Assembly: GCA_949284065.1 (NCBI GenBank)
Contig: CASDUO010000017.1
Span: 1-32,363 of the forward strand
DNA: 32,363 nt
Direction of reading: 5' to 3'
Source of the DNA: an uncultured Bacillota bacterium
GTDB lineage: Bacteria; Bacillota; Clostridia; Peptostreptococcales; Anaerovoracaceae
In this document: positions 7,763-15,628 of the stretch, in pieces
Layout: each line of letters begins with the position of its first letter
How positions within the stretch are numbered: the first letter of the stretch is position 1
Position numbers and translations under genes: made by a program
Notes under the pieces: generated by a model
Databases searched by the model: none
What the model was told of the DNA's origin: nothing
Seen by the model: the letters and a program-made list of their open reading frames with translations, nothing else

Positions 7763-9190
7763 ATGAGAAACGGATCAGCAGGGGAAGGGCACAGGAAAGA
7801 AAGACCACGGAGGATAGGGGTTGCATTCATTGCAGCCATAGTTTTTTTTACTGTTTTCACCCCCGTGGGAACTATGAAGGCAGAAGGAGCGCGAAAGCCT
7901 GATGCAAGGATCGTAAAGATCACCAATGTGAAGGACGGATATACGATAAAGACGGGGAACAGCAAGACCCTGACGGCAAAGGTCACCCCGGCAAAAGGAT
8001 TCAGGAACTACAGATGGACCACCAGCAACAAGTCGGTCCTGTCGGTCACCGGTGCGGGAAAGATCAAAGCAAAAAAACCCGGGAGCGCCCGTGTGAAAGT
8101 GTATGCCGGCAGGAAGGGAAAAAGAAAGAGCGCCTCGGTGAAGATAAAGGTCGTGCCTACCAAGGTACGTAATGTAAAAATAAGCGGAGAGTTCGCATCA
8201 TGTTTTGTCGGCAGGACCATCAGATTGGAGGCAAGCGTATCTCCCTCTGATGCATATGACAAGGAGGTCCAATGGACTTCTGAAGATCCCGACATAGCGT
8301 CGGTCAGTGAAAGCGGCGGTAAGGTCACGGGCATAAGTCCGGGAAAGACCACCATATACGCGACGGCGAAGGACGGATCGGGAGTCAGGGGTGAATATAC
8401 TCTTTATGTTTATGACCGGCTGGATACGAGCGGTGTAGATGTGGTGGCCCACAGAGGTGCACCGAAACTCTATCCGGAAAACACCCTGCAGGGATTCAGG
8501 GCTGTGGCGGCTCTTCCCCGATATACCGGTGTTGAGACGGACATATGGGAATGCAGAAAGATGGAGGGCGGAGGCACTGCCAGCATCCCTTATTTTCTTG
8601 TCATGCACGATGAAAATATAAAGAGGATGTGTGGCGTGAACAAAAAAATAACTGATATCACGCTGGAAAAAAAGAACGACTATCCCATAGTCAACGGAAA
8701 TGGTAACGATCCTGACGAGGAATATATCATCCCATCTCTGGAAGAGTTCATAGATACGGTGAAAGATTCCCATCTTGAGATCATCATAGAGGTGAAGACA
8801 TCTGACAGCTCCATCACCGAGAGCGGGGCATGGTCCCTCATAAACACCCTCAAGGAAAAAGGGATATACGACCGTACCTCTATAATATCTTTTGACAGAG
8901 AATCGCTGAAGACCATCATGGAGATGGACGAGGACGGCGGTCTTAAGTATTACACATCACTTTCCAACACGACGAGCACGTGGGAAAAAGATTTCCGATG
9001 GTGTGCCGCCAATGGCGTGACTCATGTGAGCATAGCCAAAGGCAGGATAACGCGCAGCATCGTGGACTTGGCTCACAGCAAGGGGATCACGGTAGGAGCC
9101 TACACGGTCAACGACCCGGAGGAGGCGGCTGATCTCATAAGGCTCGGTGTCGACAGCATAAGTACTGATACACACATATGGGAGCTGTAA
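7763..9190 (+). CDS. Secreted Ig-like (Big_2) domain glycerophosphodiester phosphodiesterase
   Basis: The product has 475 residues. A basic N-terminus and hydrophobic segment (about 17-40) look like a signal peptide or anchor. Two bacterial Ig-like domains follow (about 47-130 and 135-215), each with the repeated features VTPAKGF.. or VSPSDAY.., W-T-S and a G-K-ITG/IKAKKPG turn. From about 224 comes a GDPD TIM barrel with HRGAP (230-234, catalytic His230), ENT (239-241), ETD (258-260), His282 in VMHDENIKR and C-terminal DPEEAADLIRLGVDSISTD. Such enzymes hydrolyse glycerophosphodiesters, and outside the cell the substrate could be glycerophosphocholine-type lipids or teichoic acid, which is not shown here. 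AAAGGA (7747-7752) precedes ATG 7763. It converges with the protease gene 12 bases away, with no terminator between. Confidence 0.88.
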   Translation: MRNGSAGEGHRKERPRRIGVAFIAAIVFFTVFTPVGTMKAEGARKPDARIVKITNVKDGYTIKTGNSKTLTAKVTPAKGFRNYRWTTSNKSVLSVTGAGKIKAKKPGSARVKVYAGRKGKRKSASVKIKVVPTKVRNVKISGEFASCFVGRTIRLEASVSPSDAYDKEVQWTSEDPDIASVSESGGKVTGISPGKTTIYATAKDGSGVRGEYTLYVYDRLDTSGVDVVAHRGAPKLYPENTLQGFRAVAALPRYTGVETDIWECRKMEGGGTASIPYFLVMHDENIKRMCGVNKKITDITLEKKNDYPIVNGNGNDPDEEYIIPSLEEFIDTVKDSHLEIIIEVKTSDSSITESGAWSLINTLKEKGIYDRTSIISFDRESLKTIMEMDEDGGLKYYTSLSNTTSTWEKDFRWCAANGVTHVSIAKGRITRSIVDLAHSKGITVGAYTVNDPEEAADLIRLGVDSISTDTHIWEL

Positions 9191-9202
9191 CATGGACTCA
9201 TG

Positions 9203-10918
9203 TCACTTGACCTTGGCGTAGGCGGCTTTGGATTTCAGACTTTTGACTTTTTGATCGTCTCTGGTGCCTTTCACCAGCACTTTGTAATAATATCTTTTCC
9301 CCGATGACAGGCCTTTATCCACATATTTTTCAGATGTGCCCTTTACTGAGGCGATCCTCCTGTACTTACCGTTCTTGGATGCGGATCTGTAGATCTCGTA
9401 ACTGTTTGCATATTCCGAAGCCGACCAGGAAACAGTAGTCCTTTTTTTCATTAGAGACTTCACCTTTACCACAGGCCTGCTTATGCGGCTGTTGACGCTG
9501 ACTTTCTTCCCGGCGGCCATAGCCACTGCCCGGTATGCGTTCACGTTCCCGTATCCCGTCCTCTTGTCGAAACCGTCGATATACAGGTCTGTAGCCGTAT
9601 CGTAAATATATTTTCTCAGTTTATAGGGAGTCAGATCAGGGTCTACATACAGCATCATGGCCATGACTCCCGATACTGTTGCAGAGGAAAAAGATGTTCC
9701 GTGAGTGGTGGCGTAGGTGTTGCCTACAGTAGTGCTGCACAACCGGCTGCCGGGAGCGCTGATCTTTCTGTTGTTGGCATAGTTGGAAAATGACGATGCA
9801 CAGTTGCTCCAGGCGTTGCTGTAGTTAGATGTGGACATGACCGAAACGGCCTGTCTGGAACTGCCCGGATACCTGGGATCGGAAGTCCCCTGATTCCCTG
9901 CGGAGCAGACTATGATGCTGCCGTTGTCCCAGGCCCTGCTGACTGCGTTGTTGAGGAAGGCATCGCTTTCCCCGATGTATTTGAGACTGAGACTGATGTT
10001 TATTATAGGAGCGCGGACTTTTTCTCCGCTCATGTAGGCAATGCCCCTCAACAGAGAATCTGTGCTGGCGCCTCTGTTGGTGCTGTTGTTGGGATCGTAA
10101 TCGTCATATATGTTAGCGACGACGAGACGCACCATATCGTTGTCATATCCCGAGGCCACTCCGGAAACACCTTTACCGTCGTTGAGAGCGGCAGCCACTC
10201 CGCATACCTGAGTACCGTGACCGTAAATTTCTTCTTCCATGGGAGGATAAGCACCGTCTACAGGATCGGAGGTAACATCTACACAAAGATCTTTAACGAT
10301 GAGGGGCGAGAGCTCATCATGATCCATATCCACTCCCGTATCCAGGAAGCCTATAGTCACAGGGCTGCCGGATGTCGTGCCTTCCGTCTTGAGTTCTTCG
10401 ATCAGGTCCCAAGCTTCTGTAGCGTCGATCTTGTCCAGATTCCACTGGTCATAGGCTGTGGTATCGCTCAAAAGAGGCACAGGACTTCGGCCGCCGGCAT
10501 CGGCGCCTATACCGCCATTGCCGCCGGCACTGCTGGCGCTGTATATGTAATTGGGCTGTACGGCCTCTACGGCAGGATCTTTGGAGAAAAGATCCAGAGC
10601 TTCTTTGACTGACATACCGTCAGGTAAAGTGACGAGAGCCACGCTCTCCAGGATGTCAGAGCCTGTTTCGGCACCTGGGAAAGAAATGTCTGCGCCGATG
10701 TTTTTCACGGCTGCTATTTCACCGGAGCCCGGTTTGTCCCTGTATTCTACGAGTATCTCACCATTTTTATAGGGCAGGCTGCCGCCGCGGTCAGTCTCCG
10801 TGTTTTTTTCACCGGCGTCGACTGCCATGACATTTGACAGAGCGCTTACGGTGAGGCAGGTCGCTCCTGTGATAAAGGCAAGAACTATGCAAAATACTTT
10901 TTTCTTTACAGATATCAT
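9203..10918 (-). CDS. Secreted subtilisin-like (S8) serine protease with FN3-like C-terminal domain
   Basis: The product has 571 residues. A signal peptide (about 1-33), an inhibitor-I9-like propeptide region (about 50-127, GEILVEYRDKPG to VQPNYIY) and an S8 catalytic domain (about 150-470) are followed by a fibronectin-III-like domain (about 480-571). The catalytic triad is complete: Asp193 in FLDTGVDMDHD, His234 in GHGTQV and Ser409 in HGTSFSSATVSG, with oxyanion Asn341 in SAGN. It would mature outside the cell, possibly wall-associated through the basic C-terminus. GGGAGG is well placed before ATG 10918. The AMP-ligase gene ends only 18 bases upstream on the same strand, so the two form an operon. 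Substrate unknown. Confidence 0.93.
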   Translation of the reverse strand: MISVKKKVFCIVLAFITGATCLTVSALSNVMAVDAGEKNTETDRGGSLPYKNGEILVEYRDKPGSGEIAAVKNIGADISFPGAETGSDILESVALVTLPDGMSVKEALDLFSKDPAVEAVQPNYIYSASSAGGNGGIGADAGGRSPVPLLSDTTAYDQWNLDKIDATEAWDLIEELKTEGTTSGSPVTIGFLDTGVDMDHDELSPLIVKDLCVDVTSDPVDGAYPPMEEEIYGHGTQVCGVAAALNDGKGVSGVASGYDNDMVRLVVANIYDDYDPNNSTNRGASTDSLLRGIAYMSGEKVRAPIINISLSLKYIGESDAFLNNAVSRAWDNGSIIVCSAGNQGTSDPRYPGSSRQAVSVMSTSNYSNAWSNCASSFSNYANNRKISAPGSRLCSTTVGNTYATTHGTSFSSATVSGVMAMMLYVDPDLTPYKLRKYIYDTATDLYIDGFDKRTGYGNVNAYRAVAMAAGKKVSVNSRISRPVVKVKSLMKKRTTVSWSASEYANSYEIYRSASKNGKYRRIASVKGTSEKYVDKGLSSGKRYYYKVLVKGTRDDQKVKSLKSKAAYAKVK

Positions 10919-10936
10919 CTATTTCCTCCCGTAGAT

Positions 10937-12478
10937 CTATTTGTAATTGCCTGTGAGCTTGGCCCGCTGTATCTTACCGTTGTACGTCCTTGGTATCTCG
11001 TCTATGACCTCCACCGCCTTAGGCAGTTTGCTGGCATCAAGGACTTCCGAAAGGAATTTTTTGAACTGGCGGGCATCATATGAGGCTCCGTCTTCCAGAG
11101 ATATGAAGAGTTTGGGTGCCTGACCTGTAAGGGGATCATCGATGGGAACACAGGCACAGTCACGGACCAGAGGGCTCTTCCTGACCGAAGTCTCGATCTC
11201 TTCAGGGGCCACCTTCACGCCGCCGTAATTTATCACGTCGTCTTTTCTTCCCAGCATGTAAACGTATCCATCTTCATCTATATAGCCCAGATCCTTGGTG
11301 TAGATATAGTTATCGTCCATAGTCTCTTTGGTTAGTTCAGGTTCCTTCCAATAACCTTTCATGTTCATGGAACCGCTGCTGGCCAGAAGGCCCAGGTTTT
11401 CAGGTGAAGAATCTTCCACGGGATCCCTGTTCTCATCGAATACGGCAAAGTGGGCATTGACTGCGGGTTTGCCTATACAGCCGGGCTTGCCCGGCGTCTT
11501 GTTGAAATCCAAAAGGCAGGCACAGCCCGATTCTGTGGAGCCGTAAAAGTTGTAAAGTCTCGTATGGGGCAAAAGTTTCGCCAGCCTCAGCTTATCCTCT
11601 TCAGGCAGGGGGGCGGATCCCAGCTGGATATAGTCCAGCTGATTTTTATAGTCCCCGATCTGATCTCCCGAGAGCTTGAATATTATAGAAAGTATGGCCG
11701 GAGCCATAGCTATGGCTGTGACCCCGTATCTGTCTATGAGGTCGAACATCCTCTTGATCATTATGACTCCGTCGATGAAGACCACGCTGCTGCCGTTGAG
11801 CAGATTGCCGTAGGTCCGCCTTATACCGTAGCTGTGAGATATGGGCATGGGTATAAGCTCCACATTGTCAGGACCCATACAGGTGCCGTGCTTCACATTC
11901 TCGGCAACCCCTATACAGTTGCCGTGAGAGATTTCCACTCCTTTGGACTTGCCCGTGGTACCTGTGCTGAACATTATCTCGGATGTCCAGTCAGTCTCGG
12001 GAAAATCTATATCGTCCGGAGAAGGAGGGAAACTTTCGCAGCTGCCGCAGGCGCCGCATGAATTGGAGTCGTCCCTGTCCTCGCAGGAGAAGCAGCTGAA
12101 ATCGGTAGAACGATTTATGTCCATATAGGGCACTCCCAGATTCGGATCTTTTTTGCTGACGAAAAGTTTCGCATCTACGCTTTGGGATATTTCCGCCATC
12201 CTTTCACGAGCGGCGTTCTTTTCCAAAGGTACGAATATACCGCCGTTTAGCTGTATGGCAAGCTCGAACACTACAAAGTCCACACTTTGATTGCACTCTA
12301 CGGCAACTGCCGATCCGCGGTCTATCCCCATGGAAGCGAGTTTTTGCGAGAGTCCGTATACACATTCCCACATTTCCTTGTAGGTCAGGGCCTTTGCGGG
12401 ATCCGCAAGGCAGAGTTTATCCGGATGGGACAGGCTGTGCCTGGCCATGGTCTCTACGATAGATGACAATTGATTCAC
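10937..12478 (-). CDS. AMP-forming acyl/aminoacyl ligase (ANL superfamily) with Cys-rich insert
   Basis: Adenylate-forming ligase: activates a carboxylic acid with ATP and passes it to a thiol such as phosphopantetheine on CoA or a carrier protein. The P-loop FSTGTTGKSKG is at 170-180, YGSTES at 312-317, the hinge region GRKDDVINYGGVKV at 410-423 and the catalytic Lys at about 502 in TYNGKIQR. The sequence is closer to acyl-CoA synthetases than to standard DltA. Residues 129-147 hold a CxxC-x8-CxxCxxC cluster just before the P-loop domain, absent from ordinary family members. The GTG start at 12478 lies one base from AAGGAG (12480-12485), so TTG at 12469 (10-base spacing) may be the real start. 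Possible loader for the carrier protein at 16774. First gene of an operon with the S8 protease. Confidence 0.85.
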   Translation of the reverse strand: MNQLSSIVETMARHSLSHPDKLCLADPAKALTYKEMWECVYGLSQKLASMGIDRGSAVAVECNQSVDFVVFELAIQLNGGIFVPLEKNAARERMAEISQSVDAKLFVSKKDPNLGVPYMDINRSTDFSCFSCEDRDDSNSCGACGSCESFPPSPDDIDFPETDWTSEIMFSTGTTGKSKGVEISHGNCIGVAENVKHGTCMGPDNVELIPMPISHSYGIRRTYGNLLNGSSVVFIDGVIMIKRMFDLIDRYGVTAIAMAPAILSIIFKLSGDQIGDYKNQLDYIQLGSAPLPEEDKLRLAKLLPHTRLYNFYGSTESGCACLLDFNKTPGKPGCIGKPAVNAHFAVFDENRDPVEDSSPENLGLLASSGSMNMKGYWKEPELTKETMDDNYIYTKDLGYIDEDGYVYMLGRKDDVINYGGVKVAPEEIETSVRKSPLVRDCACVPIDDPLTGQAPKLFISLEDGASYDARQFKKFLSEVLDASKLPKAVEVIDEIPRTYNGKIQRAKLTGNYK

Positions 12479-12548
12479 ACTCCTTATATTTTTTATCGGT
12501 TTTGCTCATCTGAACACGATATCCGGCGCACATCAGAGCTATTAGAAC

Positions 12549-12577
12549 ATTATAGGCGAAAAACGATGCAAATTCCA
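12549..12577 (-). promoter_or_regulatory. Promoter for the ligase-protease operon
   Basis: On the minus strand a perfect -10 TATAAT (12554 to 12549) is preceded by 17 bases and a weak -35 TGGAAT (12577 to 12572). Transcription would start near 12542, about 65 bases before the ligase start. The 320 bases from 12479 to 12798 hold only this promoter, the divergent transporter promoter and its dyad; I see no gene there. Confidence 0.45.
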
Positions 12578-12633
12578 CAGATACACAAAAAAATCACGGG
12601 AAGGGGAGACAAATGAACTTTTCATAAAATGTG

Positions 12634-12662
12634 TTGACATCCATATGAGAGGTGAGTATAAT
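12634..12662 (+). promoter_or_regulatory. Perfect consensus sigma-70 promoter for the substrate-binding protein gene
   Basis: TTGACA (12634-12639) and TATAAT (12657-12662) are separated by exactly 17 bases, matching the vegetative consensus at every position. The transcript would start near 12669, inside the dyad described next, and have a leader of about 130 bases. A promoter this strong usually needs a repressor or other control. Confidence 0.8.
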
Positions 12663-12666
12663 TAAG

Positions 12667-12686
12667 CCGTTATGTAAACATAACGG
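12667..12686 (+). promoter_or_regulatory. Operator-like perfect dyad at the transcription start
   Basis: CCGTTATG (12667-12674) and its exact reverse complement CATAACGG (12679-12686) flank a TAAA spacer, beginning four bases after the -10 box. The dyad contains T-N11-A (12671 to 12683), the LysR-family box pattern. The same half-site recurs at the same position after the second transporter promoter. It could also form an mRNA 5' hairpin. Confidence 0.5.
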
Positions 12687-12798
12687 AAAACTAATAAATA
12701 GGGATATGTATTCGACGGAAGAGAGGTCTGCCAGAGAGAGGGCTGCTCCATCCGTAGAAAAGAAAGAAAAAAGAGAAAAAGAAAAGGAGAATAATCTT

Positions 12799-13779
12799 AT
12801 GAAAAAATCTAAGAAGCTCATAGCTTTGGGGCTCACAGTGGTCATGGCAGCAGGCCTGGCTACGGGGCTTACAGGCTGCGGCGGCGAAGAGACAGGAGCT
12901 ACGGAAGTAAGCATCGTGGAGCAGTATGGCATGGCATATGCGCCCCTAAAGGTGATGAAGGAGCAGGGACTCATCGAGAAGCATTATGAGGGAGATGTGA
13001 CTGTGAACTGGACTACTCTGAACTCCGGAGCGGCAATAACCGAATCCTTTGCATCAGGTGATGTACAGGTGGGAGCAATGGGAGTAGGCCCTGCAGTTAC
13101 AGGCGCTCTTACGGAAGGTGTAGGATTCAAGATCGCATCTAACGTATCGGCACAGCCTCACAAGATCATGACCAACGATCCTTCCATAGAGACCCTTTCC
13201 GATATAGGCGACAAGCAGATCGCTTTGGTGAACGTGGGAAGTATCCAGCACATACTTTTGGCAATGAAGGCAAAGGAAGAGCTGGGCGACGCTCATGCGC
13301 TGGACGAAAATATCGCGGCGATGTCCCATCCGGACGGCATGTCTGCGCTCATTTCCGGTTCTGTGCCTCTTCAGCTGACCACTTCCCCTTATGTATTCCA
13401 GGAAGAGGAAGAGGGAATGACAGAAGTGGATACTCTCACAGACGTATGGCCTGAGGGCAACTCCTTCATAGTCCTCTGTATAGCAGAGTCTTTGAAAGAA
13501 GATAACCCTGAACTCTATGACGCCATAGTTGCAGCTTTGGACGAAGCTATAACATGGATCAACGAGAACAAAGAGGAGGCAGCCAAGCTCCTCTGCGAGG
13601 ATGAAGGAGTCGATGCGGATACTATGCTCGAATGGCTCAACGATCCTGCGTGTATATATGACACAGAGCTGAAGGGCGTCATGGACATGGCAAACTTTAT
13701 GGCAGAAGAAGGATTCCTTGAGGTAGACGGAGCAGAGGATATTTCCGATCTGGCATTTGACGGAGTCAAAGGCAACTGA
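12799..13779 (+). CDS. ABC transporter substrate-binding lipoprotein (NitT/TauT/SsuA-like)
   Basis: Extracytoplasmic solute receptor of a nitrate/sulfonate/taurine-type importer. The 326-residue protein starts with a lipoprotein signal peptide MKKSKKLIALGL... and the lipobox LTGC, making Cys27 the lipidated residue. The body matches the NMT1/SsuA fold: an early EQYGMAYAPLKVMKEQGLIEK segment (in EQYGMAYAP form), GDVQVGAMGVGPAV and a helical C-terminus. ATG 12799 is chosen over an in-frame ATG at 12652 because AAAAGGAG (12782-12789) and the signal peptide define it, and because 12652 lies upstream of the predicted transcription start. The ligand cannot be told from sequence; sulfonates, nitrate, thiamine precursors and aromatic acids all use this family. 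The permease gene follows after a hairpin and a second promoter. Confidence 0.92.
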   Translation: MKKSKKLIALGLTVVMAAGLATGLTGCGGEETGATEVSIVEQYGMAYAPLKVMKEQGLIEKHYEGDVTVNWTTLNSGAAITESFASGDVQVGAMGVGPAVTGALTEGVGFKIASNVSAQPHKIMTNDPSIETLSDIGDKQIALVNVGSIQHILLAMKAKEELGDAHALDENIAAMSHPDGMSALISGSVPLQLTTSPYVFQEEEEGMTEVDTLTDVWPEGNSFIVLCIAESLKEDNPELYDAIVAALDEAITWINENKEEAAKLLCEDEGVDADTMLEWLNDPACIYDTELKGVMDMANFMAEEGFLEVDGAEDISDLAFDGVKGN

Positions 13780-13816
13780 TGGAAAAGGGGTCCAGATATA
13801 GAGTGTTGAGATAGTG

Positions 13817-13848
13817 AAGAGGGCGGTGAACCGGGTTTGCCGCCCTTT
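13817..13848 (+). terminator. Intercistronic hairpin, weak terminator
   Basis: GGGCGG (13821-13826) pairs with CCGCCC (13840-13845). The stem can be extended by AAGA/TTT outside and AAC/GTT inside. Only three T residues follow, so termination is probably partial, which would favour high expression of the binding protein over the permease and ATPase. Confidence 0.5.
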
Positions 13849-13903
13849 GAACTTGAGTTGAGCGAAGCTTTTAAGGAAAATATAACCTTTTGCTTATAGT
13901 ATA

Positions 13904-13932
13904 TTGACGAAATCCTGTATTAAGAGTATAAT
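13904..13932 (+). promoter_or_regulatory. Second transporter promoter, before the permease
   Basis: TTGACG (13904-13909) and TATAAT (13927-13932) with a 17-base spacer, one mismatch from consensus. Transcription would start near 13939. It gives the permease, ATPase and LysR genes a promoter separate from that of the binding protein. Confidence 0.7.
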
Positions 13933-13936
13933 TTTT

Positions 13937-13956
13937 CCGTTATCAAGATATAAATA
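13937..13956 (+). promoter_or_regulatory. Second operator-like site, same position relative to -10
   Basis: CCGTTAT starts four bases after the -10 box, exactly as at 12667, and ATAA follows at the same distance (13950-13953). The shared core of the two sites is CCGTTAT-N6-ATAA. The outer right arm is not conserved here, so this site is an imperfect dyad. An overlapping longer inverted repeat, TATCAAG/CTTGATA (13941-13947 with 13960-13966), is also present. Confidence 0.4.
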
Positions 13957-14041
13957 AAACTTGATACGCATGTGTCGCAGGCAGGTGCAAAAACTTAAAT
14001 CAAATGAGAATCAGGACGAAAAGAAAGGTACAATCGACGAA

Positions 14042-14827
14042 ATGAGAGAACTATTAAGAAAAGATGCGACCAAACAGGTGATCTTCATAATCTGTTTCGG
14101 TATCGCGTGGGGAACGATCTACAATATGCAGATCTTCAATCCCCTGGTATTCCCAAAAGGCACTGATGTGTTCGTGAACCTTTACGAAGGGTTCGTCTAT
14201 GACGATCTCCTTGATATGACGATGTATTCCATGGAGCTCATAGGGAAAGGTCTGATAATAGGCGTAGTGCTGGCATTCGTATTTTCCGGCATATCCATCA
14301 TAAGCAAGACTTTCAATGCGGTCTATAACCTGATCACATCCATATGTGACCTGCTCCCCGGTGTGGCGCTTTTGCCTCTTGCCATCATGTGGTTCGGTAT
14401 AGGCGAGGGAGTCATCATCTTCATAACCGTTCACGGTATATTGTGGCCCATGTCCAGGAACATAATGGACGGATTCAGAACGGTGCCTTCCATGTATATC
14501 GAAGGAGGCAGGAACATCGGTCTTAAAGGGGCCGGTCTGGTTCTGGGAGTATATATCCCCGCAGCCTTCACCAGCATACTCAGCGGTTTGAGAGTAGGCT
14601 GGGCCAGGGCATGGAGAGGCCTCCTCAGCGCTGAGATGATATTCGGCACCACGGCATCCGGAGCAGGCATAGGATGGTATATATTCAGTCAGAGGCAAGT
14701 GGTCAATATAGCCGGCGTACTGGCAAGCCTTATCGTTATAATAGCTATCGGCGTCATAGTGGAATATGCCATATTCCGCGTGGTCGAGAGGAATACAGTA
14801 AGAAAGTGGGGTATGTTGGGACGATGA
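14042..14827 (+). CDS. ABC transporter permease (NitT/TauT family)
   Basis: Integral membrane component of the importer, BPD_transp_1 fold, 261 residues from this start. Hydrophobic segments are visible at about 13-29, 66-86, 97-118, 122-138, 165-181 and 222-246. The ATPase-contacting EAA loop corresponds to about 154-162 (EGGRNIGLK). The start is uncertain. ATG 14042 is preceded by GAAAGG at 14023-14028, a long spacing, and in-frame alternatives lie upstream at 13961 (TTG), 13970 (ATG) and 13985 (GTG); these would add a short Lys/Gln-rich cytoplasmic N-terminus. It overlaps the ATPase gene by four bases. Confidence 0.9.
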   Translation: MRELLRKDATKQVIFIICFGIAWGTIYNMQIFNPLVFPKGTDVFVNLYEGFVYDDLLDMTMYSMELIGKGLIIGVVLAFVFSGISIISKTFNAVYNLITSICDLLPGVALLPLAIMWFGIGEGVIIFITVHGILWPMSRNIMDGFRTVPSMYIEGGRNIGLKGAGLVLGVYIPAAFTSILSGLRVGWARAWRGLLSAEMIFGTTASGAGIGWYIFSQRQVVNIAGVLASLIVIIAIGVIVEYAIFRVVERNTVRKWGMLGR

Positions 14828-15597
14828 CAAAAGAAATACTGAGAGTAAGGAACCTGGTAAAGAATTATCATGACGCTCCCGATTCCAGGAACATAATCGA
14901 CGGGCTCGATCTTACGTTGAATTACGGAGATTTCCTTTGCATATTGGGGCCGTCAGGATGCGGAAAGACCACCTTCATAAGGTGCATAGCAGGATTTGAA
15001 GATTACGAAGGGACCATAGAGATCGACGGAAAAGAAGTCAGGGGCCCGGGCATAGACAGAGTGATGGTGTTCCAGGATTTCAATCAGCTTTTCCCGTGGA
15101 AGACGGTGGAAAAGAACATACAGTACCCTCTCAAAAAGAACGGTGTAACAGATAAGGAAGAACTCAAGAGGATATCCGATGAACATCTTGAACTGGTAGG
15201 ACTCAAGGGGTATGAAAAGTTTTATCCCCATCAGCTTTCCGGGGGCATGAAGCAGAGAGTCGCCATAGCTAAAGGACTGGCTCTGAAACCTAAAGTCATA
15301 CTCATGGACGAGCCCTTTGCCAGCCTGGATGCTATGACCAGGAACAGGCTCCAGAAAGAGCTGCTCAAGATAAAGGAAAAAGAAGATGTAACGGTGATAT
15401 TCATAACCCACAATATCCAGGAAGCGGTGGTGCTGGGATCAAGGGTGGTGATGATGTCCAGACAGGGCGGACAGCTCAAGATCGACGTGGAGAATACCAT
15501 CCCCAAACCCGTGACGCCTGCTTCGCCGGGATACGGTGAGATGTGGAACAAGTTCAACAGTGCCCTTGAGGCGGAGCTTACGGACAGCGATGAATAA
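14824..15597 (+). CDS. ABC transporter ATP-binding protein (NitT/TauT family)
   Basis: Cytoplasmic ATPase of the importer, 257 residues. Walker A GPSGCGKT is at 42-49, Q-loop Gln84 in VFQDF, signature LSGGM at 138-142, Walker B VILMDEP at 158-164 and the switch His196 in ITHN. The ATG at 14824 overlaps the permease stop (ATGA). Upstream in-frame ATGs would lie inside the permease gene and read out-of-family sequence, so they are rejected. The set of binding protein, permease and ATPase is complete for one importer. The LysR gene starts 31 bases after the stop. Confidence 0.95.
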   Translation: MTKEILRVRNLVKNYHDAPDSRNIIDGLDLTLNYGDFLCILGPSGCGKTTFIRCIAGFEDYEGTIEIDGKEVRGPGIDRVMVFQDFNQLFPWKTVEKNIQYPLKKNGVTDKEELKRISDEHLELVGLKGYEKFYPHQLSGGMKQRVAIAKGLALKPKVILMDEPFASLDAMTRNRLQKELLKIKEKEDVTVIFITHNIQEAVVLGSRVVMMSRQGGQLKIDVENTIPKPVTPASPGYGEMWNKFNSALEAELTDSDE

Positions 15598-15628
15598 AAA
15601 AAGTAAAATATAAAGGGGTAGAGAAAAA

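Noticed and set aside
9188-9205. Bidirectional terminator between the convergent phosphodiesterase and protease genes
   Set aside because: The 12-base gap holds only two CATG words; no stem long enough and no T run on either strand.
10937-12478. Standard D-alanine-carrier ligase (dltA)
   Set aside because: The motifs and hinge read more like acyl-CoA synthetases, and the gene is not in the carrier operon. Function as loader of the carrier remains possible, but the gene symbol is not justified.
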